A stretch of DNA of 64,000 bases, from the NCBI RefSeq assembly GCF_019218745.1, contig NZ_JAHUXA010000012.1, forward strand, positions 62,001 through 126,000, written 5' to 3'. Position 1 is the stretch's first letter. Every line of letters begins with the position of its first letter. Below the pieces are notes generated by a model. The model searched no databases, had not been told where the DNA came from, and saw only the letters and a program-made list of their open reading frames with translations. The stretch comes from Enterobacter sp. ENT03 (GTDB lineage: Bacteria; Pseudomonadota; Gammaproteobacteria; Enterobacterales; Enterobacteriaceae). Positions 21,960-31,768 of the stretch are shown piece after piece. The translations under genes were made by a program, and so were the position numbers.

Positions 21960-24413
21960 ATGCGCCGGAGTGTCAGTAAAATGCGCCGCTTTTTATTATG
22001 TTCGCATGTCTCACTGAGCATGGCCGTGGCGTATCCCGGTTGTGCCCTTGCGCGGGATTACTTTAACCCGGAGTTTCTGGAAACCGTTGACGGGCAATCC
22101 CGCACGGTCGATCTTTCGGCGTTTGAGTCGGGCGCACAGGCATCCGGCAACTATCGGGTCGACATTACGCTTAATGGTCAGTTAATGGAAACCCGTGACA
22201 TCGCGTTTACCCGACGGGATGACACCCTCACCGCCTGCCTGAGCGTGGCGTTGCTAAAAGGCTTCGGCATTAAAACGGACGCTTACCCAGGCCTTGCCGC
22301 TGCCGGGGAGTGCGCATTCATAGAGGCGATCCCGCAAGCCCGTGCCGATTTTAATTTCACCACCCAGACGCTGGCGCTGAGCATTCCGCAGGCGGCGCTG
22401 AACGCCACAGCGCGGGGCTACGTCGATCCGGCGCGCTGGGATGACGGTATCAGCGCACTGCTGATGAACTACAGCCTGAGCGGCGCGCGCTCGGCATCGG
22501 CGAACGATGACAGCCACTACGCCAGCCTGCAACCCGGCATCAATATTGGTCCCTGGCGGCTGCGGAATTACAGTACCTGGAGTCGCAGCAGCGAGGGCAG
22601 CCAGACCTGGCGGTCGATCTATAACTATGCCCGCCGGCCGGTCAACAGCGTGCAGGGACAACTGACGCTCGGCGAGAGCAACTCGTCGGCCGATATTTTT
22701 GACAGCGTGGCCTATACCGGCGGGGAACTCGCCTCGGATGACGACATGTTGCCGGATTCTCATAAAGGCTATGCGCCAGTGGTGCGCGGCGTGGCCCATT
22801 CCAGCGCGCGGGTGACGATCCGGCAAAACGGTTACGTTATTTATCAGAATTATGTCGCCCCTGGCGCGTTTGAAATCACCGACATGTACCCGACGGGCGG
22901 GGCCGGGGATTTAAACGTCACCGTCACCGAAAGCGATGGCAGCGAGCGGCAATTTGTCGTGCCTTATGCTTCATTGCCGCTGTTGCAGCGGGAAGGGCGG
23001 CTGAAATATGCCGTCACCGCCGGACAGTATCGCTCACCGGATCCTGATGTGCCGAACACGCCGTTCGCCCAGTTGACCGCGATTTACGGTTTACCCTGGG
23101 GGCTGACGGTGTATGGCGGTGTTCAGCAGTCGGAAAACTACAGCGCGCAGGCGCTTGGCCTGGGGAAAAATATGGGCCGGCTGGGGGCGTTATCCGCCGA
23201 CATTATTCAGGCGTGGTCACAACCTGACGGGCAGGGCCGACAGCAAGGGCAATCGCTGCGCCTGCGTTACAGCAAGAACATTGCCGAAACCGGAACCCAT
23301 TTCGCGCTGGCTGGGTATCGTTATTCAACGGCGGGTTACTACAGCATGCAGGAATTACTGGACGACACCCGGCCCGTGCGTTTTCGCAATCGGGCAGAGC
23401 TGACCGTAAGCCAGAATCTGGGCGGGGCGTTCGGCGCCATCAGCGGCAGCGCGCTGCGTGAAAACTACTGGGACGGCGGCGCGGCGATGACCTCGTTCAG
23501 CGTTAGCTATAACAACAGCTGGCAGGGCGTGAGTTATTCACTGACCTGGAGTTACAACCGTAACGTCAGTTCATCCGACCGTCTGTCCTCTGACAGTGAC
23601 AAACAACTGGCGCTGAACATCAGCGTGCCGCTGGCAAAATTTCTGCCCAATAGCTGGGCCAACTATGGCCTGAACCGCAGTCAGCAGCGGGGAAGCGCGC
23701 AAACCCTCGGATTGAGCGGCGTGGCCTTGTCTGACAATGCCCTGACCTGGAGCGTGCAACAGACCGATGAAGCCTCCAGTCTGAACACGACCTATCGCAG
23801 CCAGTGGTCGGAAATGCAGCTCGGTTACAACCGCGACAGCAACAATCAGACCTTTAACTATGCGCTGCAGGGTGGCGTGTTGGCTCATGCCGATGGCATC
23901 ACCTTTTCACAAGCGCTGGGGGAAACCAACGTGCTGGTGAAAGCGCCCGGCGCGAAAGGGGTGGGGATCCAGAACCAGTCCGGTGCCAGAACGGATCGCC
24001 GGGGATACACCGTGATCGGCAATCTTTCGCCCTACCGAAGCAACGATGTGGTGCTGGATACACAGTCGCTGGCAGAGGATGTAGATATTGAACTGACCAG
24101 CGCCAGCGTTATTCCGACGCGCGGCGCGGTGGTGCGGGCGGAATATATGACTAACATCGGGCTGCGGGTACTGATGGCCCTGCATCGCCAGAATGGTCAA
24201 CCGATCCCCTTTGGCGCAACCGTCACACTCGCTGATACCCCGCAGAAGATGTTTATCGTCGGTGAAGAGGGCGAAGTGTATCTGACCGGATTAAAAAACA
24301 GCGGCGTTTTGTCGGTTAACTGGGGCAATGCAGAGCAGCGCTGTCAGGCGCGCTACCGTATTCCTGAAGATCAACCTGGCGGCGTGATCATTACCTCCGC
24401 TGTTTGCCAGTAA
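21960..24413 (+). CDS. Outer-membrane fimbrial usher (cluster I)
   Basis: An 817-residue usher that forms the outer-membrane pore and orders pilus assembly. It has a signal peptide, then the N-terminal chaperone-binding domain (FNPEFLETVDGQSRTVDLSA), a beta-barrel with the plug (YVAPGAFEITDMYPTGGAGD), and C-terminal domains ending RYRIPEDQPGGVIITSAVCQ with paired cysteines. Translation starts on the base after the chaperone stop; a second ATG at 21981 is an alternative. It is homologous to the cluster II usher along its length. Confidence 0.95.
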   Translation: MRRSVSKMRRFLLCSHVSLSMAVAYPGCALARDYFNPEFLETVDGQSRTVDLSAFESGAQASGNYRVDITLNGQLMETRDIAFTRRDDTLTACLSVALLKGFGIKTDAYPGLAAAGECAFIEAIPQARADFNFTTQTLALSIPQAALNATARGYVDPARWDDGISALLMNYSLSGARSASANDDSHYASLQPGINIGPWRLRNYSTWSRSSEGSQTWRSIYNYARRPVNSVQGQLTLGESNSSADIFDSVAYTGGELASDDDMLPDSHKGYAPVVRGVAHSSARVTIRQNGYVIYQNYVAPGAFEITDMYPTGGAGDLNVTVTESDGSERQFVVPYASLPLLQREGRLKYAVTAGQYRSPDPDVPNTPFAQLTAIYGLPWGLTVYGGVQQSENYSAQALGLGKNMGRLGALSADIIQAWSQPDGQGRQQGQSLRLRYSKNIAETGTHFALAGYRYSTAGYYSMQELLDDTRPVRFRNRAELTVSQNLGGAFGAISGSALRENYWDGGAAMTSFSVSYNNSWQGVSYSLTWSYNRNVSSSDRLSSDSDKQLALNISVPLAKFLPNSWANYGLNRSQQRGSAQTLGLSGVALSDNALTWSVQQTDEASSLNTTYRSQWSEMQLGYNRDSNNQTFNYALQGGVLAHADGITFSQALGETNVLVKAPGAKGVGIQNQSGARTDRRGYTVIGNLSPYRSNDVVLDTQSLAEDVDIELTSASVIPTRGAVVRAEYMTNIGLRVLMALHRQNGQPIPFGATVTLADTPQKMFIVGEEGEVYLTGLKNSGVLSVNWGNAEQRCQARYRIPEDQPGGVIITSAVCQ

Positions 24414-24445
24414 TACCATTCACTTTCTGAGAACTGATCATAAAT

Positions 24446-25480
24446 ATGACAAGAGTTTGCGTCTTACTATTCCTCAGCGTACTGGCTGACTATGCACTTG
24501 CCGATGCGATTCCTTGCAGCGTACCGGCCGGGCCGGTGACGATTAACGTCAGTGGAAATTATACGATTCAGCGTGATGCGCCTGTCGGTACATTTCTTTC
24601 ACCCTAGTTTGACTCCAGTATATGGCCGTGGTCAGTCTGTGAAGGGAACAATAGATATAGGCTAAGTGTCGGCGTTATGTCGACGGTCATGAATACCCCG
24701 ATGAAAGTATCCGAAGGGGGACTCGGTTATTCTGTGTATCCCACTAATGTGTCAGGGATAGGTTATATCTTTGCGGCGATGCATCGGCTTCGCTATACCG
24801 GTGGGGGGTGGGATTCCGGATGGAAATATCTAAGCTCAGTTATCGATTATAAAATAAAAGGGACTGGAGCCTCCTGGAGTATGAATAACACAAAATTCGA
24901 TATCGGGCTGTACGCCTCCATCCGCTTTATTAAATATGCACCTACCGGATCAGGTGCCGTTGAAGGGATCAATATCGGTCGTGCATCGGCCGGAACGGAC
25001 AACGAGTGGAGCAACCCCGAGGGGGATATTAATGTTGTCTCTTCGCTTGGCGTCACCACCCTGGCCTGTACATTAATGACATCGGCCATCACTTTTCGTC
25101 TGGGCGATGTTATCACCACGCAGTTAAATAGCGCCCCTGGCCCGATTTTGAATATCGGGCAAAGTACGCAGAACCTCGGCTTAAATTGTACGCCGGACGC
25201 CAGTATCAATGTGCGTTTATCCGCGACGCAAAACCCCGACAGCAGCGATACCAGCGTGCTGGCCCTTAACGGACAGGGCAGCGCGGGGGTGGCCGACGGC
25301 ATGGGGATCCAGCTGTTGTATAACGACGCGCCGCTGCAAATCGATCAAACGCTGCATCTCAAACATTCTGCCGGCGGGCTGGAAACTTTTCCGATCACCG
25401 CCCGGTATTACCAGACCAAAAACAGCGTGACGCCAGGTTCGGCGAATGCCACGGCCACCCTGGAGCTTATTTATCAATGA
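24446..25480 (+). pseudogene. Tandem fimbrial adhesin paralogue 1, interrupted by amber codon
   Basis: First of three tandem homologues. The frame reads MTRVCVLLFLSVLADYALAD and on to VGTFLSP, then a TAG at 24605-24607 where both other copies have TGG (SPWF), then continues intact to the shared pilin-domain end (ATLELIYQ). So a single G-to-A change breaks codon 54. The leader is also shorter: where copy 2 has an ATG, this copy has ATA, and no ribosome binding site is visible. The intact downstream part (from 24677, 267 residues) lacks a signal peptide. The final TGA overlaps the next ATG. It could be a dead gene, a suppressed amber or a sequence error. Confidence 0.85.
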
Positions 25481-26538
25481 AGCAAGTGAGGAAGCGGATC
25501 ATGAATATGGCACGAGTCTGCGTCTTACTCCTGTTCAGCACGCAGGCGCTTGCTGATGCTATACCGTGTTCTGCACCGACCGCACCGGTGACGATAAACG
25601 TCAGCGGAAATTATACGATCCAGCGTGATGCACCGGTCGGTACCTTTATTTCACCCTGGTTTGAGGGCAGCGTCTGGCCGTGGTCTGCCTGCGAGGGACA
25701 CAAGGGGGCCTCGCTAAGTGTCGGCGTGATGTCAACAGTGGCGAATACCGCGTTACAAGTGACTGATGAAGGTAACGTTTATTCTGTTTATCCCACTAAC
25801 CTGGCGGGCGTGGGGTATATCTTTATGGTCAAACAACGTTTTGCCTTTACCAGAGGGGGCGGGGACTCAGGATGGAGAACAACCACTGGCACTGGCATTA
25901 AGGGCGTGAACATAAAAACCGCCGCCTTTATGTGGGTGCTGGACTACACACAATACGATGCGGGGCAATATTCTGCGATTCGCTTTGTCAAATATGCCCC
26001 GACCGGAGCGGGAACTGTTGAGGGTAAGAATATTGGCCGCGCATCGCCCGGAACCTTTTATGACTGGAGCAATCCAGAGGGCGATATTAATTTTGTCTCC
26101 TCGCTGGGCGTCACCACCCTGGCCTGTACATTAATGACATCGGCCATCACTTTTCGTCTGGGCGATGTTATCACCACGCAGTTAAATAGCGCCCCCGGCC
26201 CGATTTTGAATATTGGGCAAAGTACGCAAAACCTCGGCTTAAATTGTGCGCCGGACGCCAGTATCAGCGTGCGTTTATCCGCGACGCAAAACCCCGACAG
26301 CAGCGATACCAGCGTGCTGGCCTTAAACGGGCAGGGCAGCGCGGGCGTTGCCGATGGTATGGGGATCCAGTTGCTGTATAACGACGCGCCGCTGCAAATC
26401 GATCAAACGCTGCATCTCAAACATTCTGCCGGCGGGCTGGAAAGTCTTCCGATCACCGCCCGGTATTACCAGACCAAAAACAGCGTGACGCCAGGTTCGG
26501 CGAATGCCACGGCAACACTGGAACTCATCTATCAATGA
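25477..26538 (+). CDS. Tandem fimbrial adhesin-like tip subunit, paralogue 2
   Basis: A 353-residue two-domain fimbrial tip protein. A signal peptide ends QALADA. An N-terminal variable, aromatic-rich, lectin-like domain (about 25-200; GTFISPWFEGSVWPWSACEG) is followed by a C-terminal pilin domain (about 205-353), almost identical to that of copies 1 and 3, ending ATLELIYQ. FimH-type adhesins have this plan, but the receptor is unknown. The start ATG overlaps the stop of copy 1 (ATGA), so translation may depend on coupling or on a weak site (TTATTTATCA). An internal start at MNMARVC (25501) would also give a signal peptide. Confidence 0.85.
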   Translation: MKQVRKRIMNMARVCVLLLFSTQALADAIPCSAPTAPVTINVSGNYTIQRDAPVGTFISPWFEGSVWPWSACEGHKGASLSVGVMSTVANTALQVTDEGNVYSVYPTNLAGVGYIFMVKQRFAFTRGGGDSGWRTTTGTGIKGVNIKTAAFMWVLDYTQYDAGQYSAIRFVKYAPTGAGTVEGKNIGRASPGTFYDWSNPEGDINFVSSLGVTTLACTLMTSAITFRLGDVITTQLNSAPGPILNIGQSTQNLGLNCAPDASISVRLSATQNPDSSDTSVLALNGQGSAGVADGMGIQLLYNDAPLQIDQTLHLKHSAGGLESLPITARYYQTKNSVTPGSANATATLELIYQ

Positions 26539-27590
26539 GACAAATAAGGAAGCAGATCATGAAAATGACGCGAGTCTGGCTATTACTCCTGTTCAGCCCA
26601 CAGGCGTTTGCTGATGCTATAACTTGCAACGTACCGTACGGACCGGCGACGATTAACGTCAGTGGAAATTATACCCTGCAGCGCGATGCACCGGTCGGCA
26701 CATTTATTTCTCCCTGGTTTTACGCAAGCGTATGGCCGTGGTCCGTCTGCAAGGGGGCCAGGGCATACTGGCTCAGTGTTGGCGCAATGTCGACGGTGAT
26801 GAATACGCCGTTGCAAATTACCGAAGGGGGAAAGGTTTACTCGGTTTATCCCACGAATGTTTCAGGGGTGGGCTATATCTTACTGACAATGCAGCGTCTG
26901 AGCTATAACAGTGGCGGTTGGGACTCCGGATGGAAAGATTTACGGGCGATGACCGGTTATAAAATAAAATGGACCAACGCCTCCTGGAGTATAACGGATA
27001 TATATTATGACGTCGGGCTGTCTGCCGCCATCCGCTTCGTTAAATACGCCCCAACGGGCTGGGGGCGCGTTAACGGAATGAATATTGGCCGGGCATCGAC
27101 TGGAACGGACCTGCAATGGGACAATCCAGAAGGCGATATTAATTTCGTTTCATCGCTTGGCGTCACCACCCTGGCTTGTACCCTGATGACCTCCGCCATC
27201 ACTTTTCGGCTCGGCGATATTATTACTACGCAACTAAATAATGCACCTGGGCCGATCCTCACAAGTGGGCAAAATACGCAAAACCTCGGTCTGAACTGTT
27301 CCCCCGACACCAGTATCAATGTGCGTTTATCCGCAACGCAAAACCCCGACAGCAGCGATAACAGCGTGCTGGCCTTAAACGGACAGGGCAGCGCAGGCGT
27401 TGCCGATGGGATGGGGATCCAGTTGCTGTATAACGACGCGCCGCTGCAAATCGATCAAACGCTGCATCTCAAACGTTCTGTCGGCGGGCTGGAAAGTCTT
27501 CCGATCACTGCCCGGTATTACCAGACCAAAAACATCGTGACGCCGGGTTCGGCGAATGCCACGGCAACACTGGAGTTGATATATCAATGA
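26535..27590 (+). CDS. Tandem fimbrial adhesin-like tip subunit, paralogue 3
   Basis: A 351-residue homologue of the preceding two genes: a signal peptide ending QAFADA, a variable N-terminal domain (SPWFYASVWPWSVCKGARAY) and the shared pilin domain. The differences concentrate in the N-terminal domain at residues about 60-190, while the last 140 residues are nearly the same as in paralogues 1 and 2. ATGA overlaps join it to the genes on both sides. It is probably a tip adhesin; whether copies 2 and 3 are used together is not known. Confidence 0.85.
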   Translation: MRQIRKQIMKMTRVWLLLLFSPQAFADAITCNVPYGPATINVSGNYTLQRDAPVGTFISPWFYASVWPWSVCKGARAYWLSVGAMSTVMNTPLQITEGGKVYSVYPTNVSGVGYILLTMQRLSYNSGGWDSGWKDLRAMTGYKIKWTNASWSITDIYYDVGLSAAIRFVKYAPTGWGRVNGMNIGRASTGTDLQWDNPEGDINFVSSLGVTTLACTLMTSAITFRLGDIITTQLNNAPGPILTSGQNTQNLGLNCSPDTSINVRLSATQNPDSSDNSVLALNGQGSAGVADGMGIQLLYNDAPLQIDQTLHLKRSVGGLESLPITARYYQTKNIVTPGSANATATLELIYQ

Positions 27591-28120
27591 AGATAAGCAG
27601 GGTATTTCGCAAACGCATGATGCTGCTGAGCATGGTGATCTTTACTTCCGCGCCAGGCTGGGCGAGTGACTCGGCAATACTCACGATTAATGGCAATGTT
27701 CAGGCCGCGCCCTGCGAGGTGGCTGCCGACAGCCTCGCGCAGACCGTGGATCTCGGTAAGGGCAAGCCAATCAACAGTTACAATTTACGCGAACCCGGCG
27801 CGGCAACGCCGTGGATCTATTTCTCCGTCAATCTGACGAAATGCCCGCCGAACACCCGCACCGCAAAAATTACCTTTAACGGACCTGCGGATCCCGCCGG
27901 GGTCGGCGATTTGTATCGAAATGGCGGCACGGCTAAAAACGTCGCCGTGCAGCTTCAGGGAAGCGGTGGACATCCGTTTGGCGACGGACGTTCTTACACG
28001 GGGCTTATCAGCAACAATGCTATCCGCTATAACTTGCGGGCCAGGCTTTTCAGCAAACAGGGCAACGTTGGCGTGGGGAGCGTGAATACCCTGGTTACCG
28101 TCACCTTCATTTACCAGTAA
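27587..28120 (+). CDS. Fimbrial minor subunit (cluster I)
   Basis: A 177-residue pilin-domain protein like FimF/FimG: a signal peptide ending APGWAS, an N-terminal donor strand (DSAILTINGNVQAAPCEVAA), two cysteines (C in APCEVA and in LTKCPPN) and the typical end NTLVTVTFIYQ. It probably links the adhesin to the shaft or ends the fibre. It overlaps the third adhesin gene by four bases and stops only five bases from the sapF stop on the other strand. Confidence 0.88.
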   Translation: MKISRVFRKRMMLLSMVIFTSAPGWASDSAILTINGNVQAAPCEVAADSLAQTVDLGKGKPINSYNLREPGAATPWIYFSVNLTKCPPNTRTAKITFNGPADPAGVGDLYRNGGTAKNVAVQLQGSGGHPFGDGRSYTGLISNNAIRYNLRARLFSKQGNVGVGSVNTLVTVTFIYQ

Positions 28121-28125
28121 ACCGC

Positions 28126-28932
28126 TTAACGATCTTTGCGCCAGGCGTCGGCGGTTAAGGCTTCGCCAAAATGCCCGGCAATCAACCGTTTGGTCAGATC
28201 GTGCAGTGGCGAGGCCAGCACGTCGGCGGTGCTGCCGCGCTCGACCACTTCGCCCTGATGCATCACCAGCACCTGGTCGCTGATGTGCTTCATCATGCCA
28301 ATATGCTGGGTTACATAAATGTATGAAATCCCCTGTTTTTCCTGTAGCTCCAGCATCAGGTTGATCAGCTGCGAGCGCATCGACATGTCCAGCGAGGCCA
28401 GCGCTTCATCGGCAATGATCACCTGTGGGCGCAGGATCAACGCCCGCGCCAGCCCCAGACGCTGTTTCTGACCGGGGGCCAGCATATGCGGATAGTAGCT
28501 GACGTGATCCGGCAGCAGTCCCACCATGCGCAGCGTTTCGCCGATACGCTTACGGCGTGCTTCCGGGGTGAGATCGGTGTTCAGTCGCAGCGGGAAATCC
28601 AGAATCTGCGAAATGCGCGACCGTGGATTCAGCGACGTCGACGGATCCTGGAAAATCATGCGGATGCGCTGGCTGCGGAACGAGTAATCGCCATAGTGCA
28701 GGGGATGATCGTTAATACGCAGTTCACCGGTGGTCGGTTCGGTCATGCCCGCCAGTATTTTGGCCAGCGTTGACTTACCGGAGCCGTTCTCACCGATGAT
28801 CGCCAGCGTCTGTTTCTCACGCAGCGTAAAGCTCAGCGGTTTTACCGCCTCCAGCGTCTGACGGCGGAACCAGCCGGTGCGGTAGCGGAAGGTTTTGCTC
28901 AGGTTGTGCACTTCAAGCAGGGTTTCGGCCAT
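28126..28932 (-). CDS. sapF: Peptide ABC transporter ATP-binding protein SapF
   Basis: A 268-residue ATPase of the Sap transporter, which is tied to antimicrobial-peptide resistance in Salmonella and to putrescine export in E. coli. It has Walker A GENGSGKSTLAK, a signature-like LAPGQKQRLGLARAL and Walker B VIIADEALASLD. The start MAETLLEV is one base after the sapD stop (TAA-G-ATG); an open frame further upstream lies inside sapD. Last gene of sapABCDF. Confidence 0.96.
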   Translation of the reverse strand: MAETLLEVHNLSKTFRYRTGWFRRQTLEAVKPLSFTLREKQTLAIIGENGSGKSTLAKILAGMTEPTTGELRINDHPLHYGDYSFRSQRIRMIFQDPSTSLNPRSRISQILDFPLRLNTDLTPEARRKRIGETLRMVGLLPDHVSYYPHMLAPGQKQRLGLARALILRPQVIIADEALASLDMSMRSQLINLMLELQEKQGISYIYVTQHIGMMKHISDQVLVMHQGEVVERGSTADVLASPLHDLTKRLIAGHFGEALTADAWRKDR

Positions 28933-28933
28933 C

Positions 28934-29926
28934 TTATTCACGCTCCATGTTGAGGGGGAAATGGCAGGCGAAAAGATGATTTTTCGGCCCGGCCAGGCGC
29001 GGCGTGTCGATACATTTACGCTGCGCATAAGGGCAGCGCGGCCCAAGACGGCAGCCTATCGGTAGCTGTTCCAGCAACGGGATCGCGCCCGGCAGGGTGT
29101 TCAGGCGGCTTTTGTGCGGCATCGGGCTACCAAAATCCGGGATCGCGCGGATCAGCGCCTGGGTATAAGGATGATGCGGCGTGCCGATCAAATCCTCGCT
29201 CGGTGCAGTTTCCACCGTCTGCCCGCAATACATCACGTTGATGCGGTCAGCCCACTGGCTCAGCATTTGTAAATCGTGGCTGATCAGCAAAATGGTGGTG
29301 TTGTTGTTCTGGTTAAGCCGGGTCAGCAGGCGGAAAATCTGCGCCTGGGTAGTCGGCTCCATGGCGTTGGTCGGCTCATCGGCAATCAGCAGACGCGGCT
29401 GATTCGCCAGCGCAATAGCGATCATCACCTTCTGGCACTCGCCCTCGGTCAGCTCGTACGGGAAGCTGCGCATCGCATCTTTATGATCTTTAATCCCCAC
29501 CCGGTGCAGCAGCTCGATGGCGCGGCGTTTACGCCAGCCAACGCGCTGCCACCAGCGGCCCTTGTAGGTCCAGCCCGAGATATTTTGCATCAACTGCTTG
29601 CCAACGCGCTCGGAGGGATCGAGACAGGACTGCGGCTCCTGGAAAATCATCGACACGTTATGACCGAGCAGTTTGCGCCGCTCGCGGGCAGACAGGCGCA
29701 TCAAATCGATGTCGTCAAAGCGCATACGGTCGGCGGTGACGCGCCAGTTGTCTTTTGTCACGCCACAAATCGCTTTGGCGATGAGGCTCTTACCGGAGCC
29801 GGATTCCCCCACCAGCCCACGGATTTCCCCTTCGGCCAGCGTCATGCTCACCCGGTCAACGGCGCGCACCCACTGCTCGCCAATTTTGACCTCGATGGTC
29901 AGGTTACGAATATCGAGTAACGGCAT
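28934..29926 (-). CDS. sapD: Peptide ABC transporter ATP-binding protein SapD
   Basis: A 330-residue ATPase, same length as in E. coli. In E. coli SapD also supports the Trk potassium system. It has Walker [16 protein letters not shown], Walker [12 protein letters not shown] and the C-terminal cysteine-rich segment [14 protein letters not shown] found in oligopeptide transporters. Its start overlaps the sapC stop by one base, giving close translational coupling. Confidence 0.96.
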   Translation of the reverse strand: MPLLDIRNLTIEVKIGEQWVRAVDRVSMTLAEGEIRGLVGESGSGKSLIAKAICGVTKDNWRVTADRMRFDDIDLMRLSARERRKLLGHNVSMIFQEPQSCLDPSERVGKQLMQNISGWTYKGRWWQRVGWRKRRAIELLHRVGIKDHKDAMRSFPYELTEGECQKVMIAIALANQPRLLIADEPTNAMEPTTQAQIFRLLTRLNQNNNTTILLISHDLQMLSQWADRINVMYCGQTVETAPSEDLIGTPHHPYTQALIRAIPDFGSPMPHKSRLNTLPGAIPLLEQLPIGCRLGPRCPYAQRKCIDTPRLAGPKNHLFACHFPLNMERE

Positions 29927-30816
29927 TATTCCACCCCCGCATTGACCGCACGACGGATGCCGTCGCCCAGCAGGTTAACCAGCAGCACGCTCAGCATGAT
30001 CGCCACCCCCGGCAGCATTACTGTCCATGGCGCAACGTAGATCAGCTCCAGCGCATCGCCGAGCATCGCGCCCCATTCCGGGGAGGGCAGTTGCGCCCCC
30101 AAATCCAGAAAGCCCAGCGCGGCAATATCCAGGATCGCCATCGACAGCGCGCGGGTGATTTCCGTCACCAGCCCGGAGGTCATATTCGGCAGCACGGCGA
30201 ACCACAAAATATTCATGGTCGTCGCGCCATCCAGACGGGCGGCAACCACATACTCTTTTTCCAGCTCATCATGCACCAGGCTGTAGACCGAACGCACCAT
30301 GCGCGGCAACAGCGCCAGCCAGACGGCAAACATCGCATGGCTGAGATGAGGCCCGGAAAACGCCACCACGATAATCGCCAGCAGTAACGACGGGATCGAC
30401 AGCAGCGTATCCAGAATATGATTGAGCACGGCCGAGCGCAGGCCGTGCGTCGCCCCGGCAATGACGCCGAGCACCAGCCCGCACAGCGTCGCCGCCAGCG
30501 TCACCAGAAACGCGCCGCCCACCGTTGGCGCCGCGCCGCTCAGCAAGCGACTTAGCACATCGCGACCCAGATCGTCCGTGCCGAGGAAAAAGGAGACTTC
30601 GCCATAGCGCGACCATGACGGCGGCAGCAACTGATAGCCAAGGAACTGCTGATCGATACCATAAGGCGCGAACCATGCGCCAAACAGACACAGCAGCGCC
30701 AGCCCCGCGCAGCCGTACAGGCCGATCATCGCGGTCGTGTCAGCGTAAAATTTGCGCCAGACGGTGCGCAGCGCACCCGGCGCGCGCTTTTCGCTGTAGA
30801 CGTTATCGGAGGGCAT
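29926..30816 (-). CDS. sapC: Peptide ABC transporter permease SapC
   Basis: A 296-residue inner-membrane permease with about six helices and the DppC-type binding-protein-dependent transport loop ([20 protein letters not shown]). It has the same length as in E. coli. It overlaps sapB by 14 bases and has its own AAGGAAT ribosome binding site inside sapB. Confidence 0.95.
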   Translation of the reverse strand: MPSDNVYSEKRAPGALRTVWRKFYADTTAMIGLYGCAGLALLCLFGAWFAPYGIDQQFLGYQLLPPSWSRYGEVSFFLGTDDLGRDVLSRLLSGAAPTVGGAFLVTLAATLCGLVLGVIAGATHGLRSAVLNHILDTLLSIPSLLLAIIVVAFSGPHLSHAMFAVWLALLPRMVRSVYSLVHDELEKEYVVAARLDGATTMNILWFAVLPNMTSGLVTEITRALSMAILDIAALGFLDLGAQLPSPEWGAMLGDALELIYVAPWTVMLPGVAIMLSVLLVNLLGDGIRRAVNAGVE

Positions 30817-31768
30817 ACCATTCCTTATGTTTCAAAGGGTTCGCCAGCGCGCCCACAATGTCAGAAATCACGTTCACGGTGATCACCAGCGCGCCAATCA
30901 CCATCACGCCGGCGGAAATCGCCGCGTAATCCTGCTGGCGAATGGCGTTGATCATCCAGCGTCCCAGACCCGGCCAGCTGAACACCATTTCGGTGATCAT
31001 CGCCAGCGTCAGCATGGTGGAGAACTGCAAACCAAGGCGCGGGATCACCGGCGGCAGGGCGTTATGCAGCACGTGGCGGCGCAGGATGGTAAAGCGCGAT
31101 ACGCCACGCGTAGCGGCGGCTTTAATATAATTCTGCTCGAACACGTCGATGGTGCTCAGGCGCATCAGGCGGATCACCTCGGTGGTCGGGGCCACGGCCA
31201 GCGTCAGCACCGGCAGCACCATATGACGCAGGGCGCTCATGATCATCTCATCGCGCCACGGCGAATCCGACAGCCAGGCGTCAATAATCGCAAACCCGGT
31301 CACCGTTTTCACCTCGTACAAGAGATCGAAGCGCCCGGAAACCGGCAGCCAGCCCAGCGTGAGGGAGAAAAACAGCGTCAGCAGCAGCGCCAGCCAGAAC
31401 ACCGGAATAGAAAAGCCGAGCAGCGCCAGCGCGCTGATAAACTTGTCCTGCCATTTATTGCGGGAAATCCCCGCCAGCATACCGACAGGAATGCCGAGCA
31501 CCAGCGCAAAGGTAAAGGCCAGAATGCACAGCTCCATGGTGGCCGGGAACACCTCTTTTAACTGCTCGGAAATTAGCTGGCCGTTAATGCTGGAAACACC
31601 GAAGTCCCAGTGCAGCACGCCGGTAAACCAGAACGTCCAGGCGTTCCACAGCGAGGCACCGGACAGCGGCGCATGGGGCGTGAAATAGCTCAGGCTGAAG
31701 GCGACAAAGGTCAGCATAAAGAGCGTGACCATCAGCAAAAGAATGCGCCGCAGCGTAAAGATGATCAT
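30803..31768 (-). CDS. sapB: Peptide ABC transporter permease SapB
   Basis: A 321-residue inner-membrane permease, the DppB-type partner of SapC, with an N-terminal helix ([20 protein letters not shown]) and the EAA-like loop ([20 protein letters not shown]). The length matches E. coli. The start overlaps the sapA stop by four bases (ATGA). Confidence 0.95.
   Translation of the reverse strand: MIIFTLRRILLLMVTLFMLTFVAFSLSYFTPHAPLSGASLWNAWTFWFTGVLHWDFGVSSINGQLISEQLKEVFPATMELCILAFTFALVLGIPVGMLAGISRNKWQDKFISALALLGFSIPVFWLALLLTLFFSLTLGWLPVSGRFDLLYEVKTVTGFAIIDAWLSDSPWRDEMIMSALRHMVLPVLTLAVAPTTEVIRLMRLSTIDVFEQNYIKAAATRGVSRFTILRRHVLHNALPPVIPRLGLQFSTMLTLAMITEMVFSWPGLGRWMINAIRQQDYAAISAGVMVIGALVITVNVISDIVGALANPLKHKEWYALR

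Noticed and set aside
24446-28120. Insertion sequence or transposon ends around the adhesin array
   Set aside because: No terminal inverted repeats, target duplications or transposase fragments were seen; the repeats are explained by gene duplication.
30827-31561. 244-codon frame opposite sapB, rich in histidine, glutamine and arginine
   Set aside because: The unnatural composition comes from reading hydrophobic permease codons backwards.
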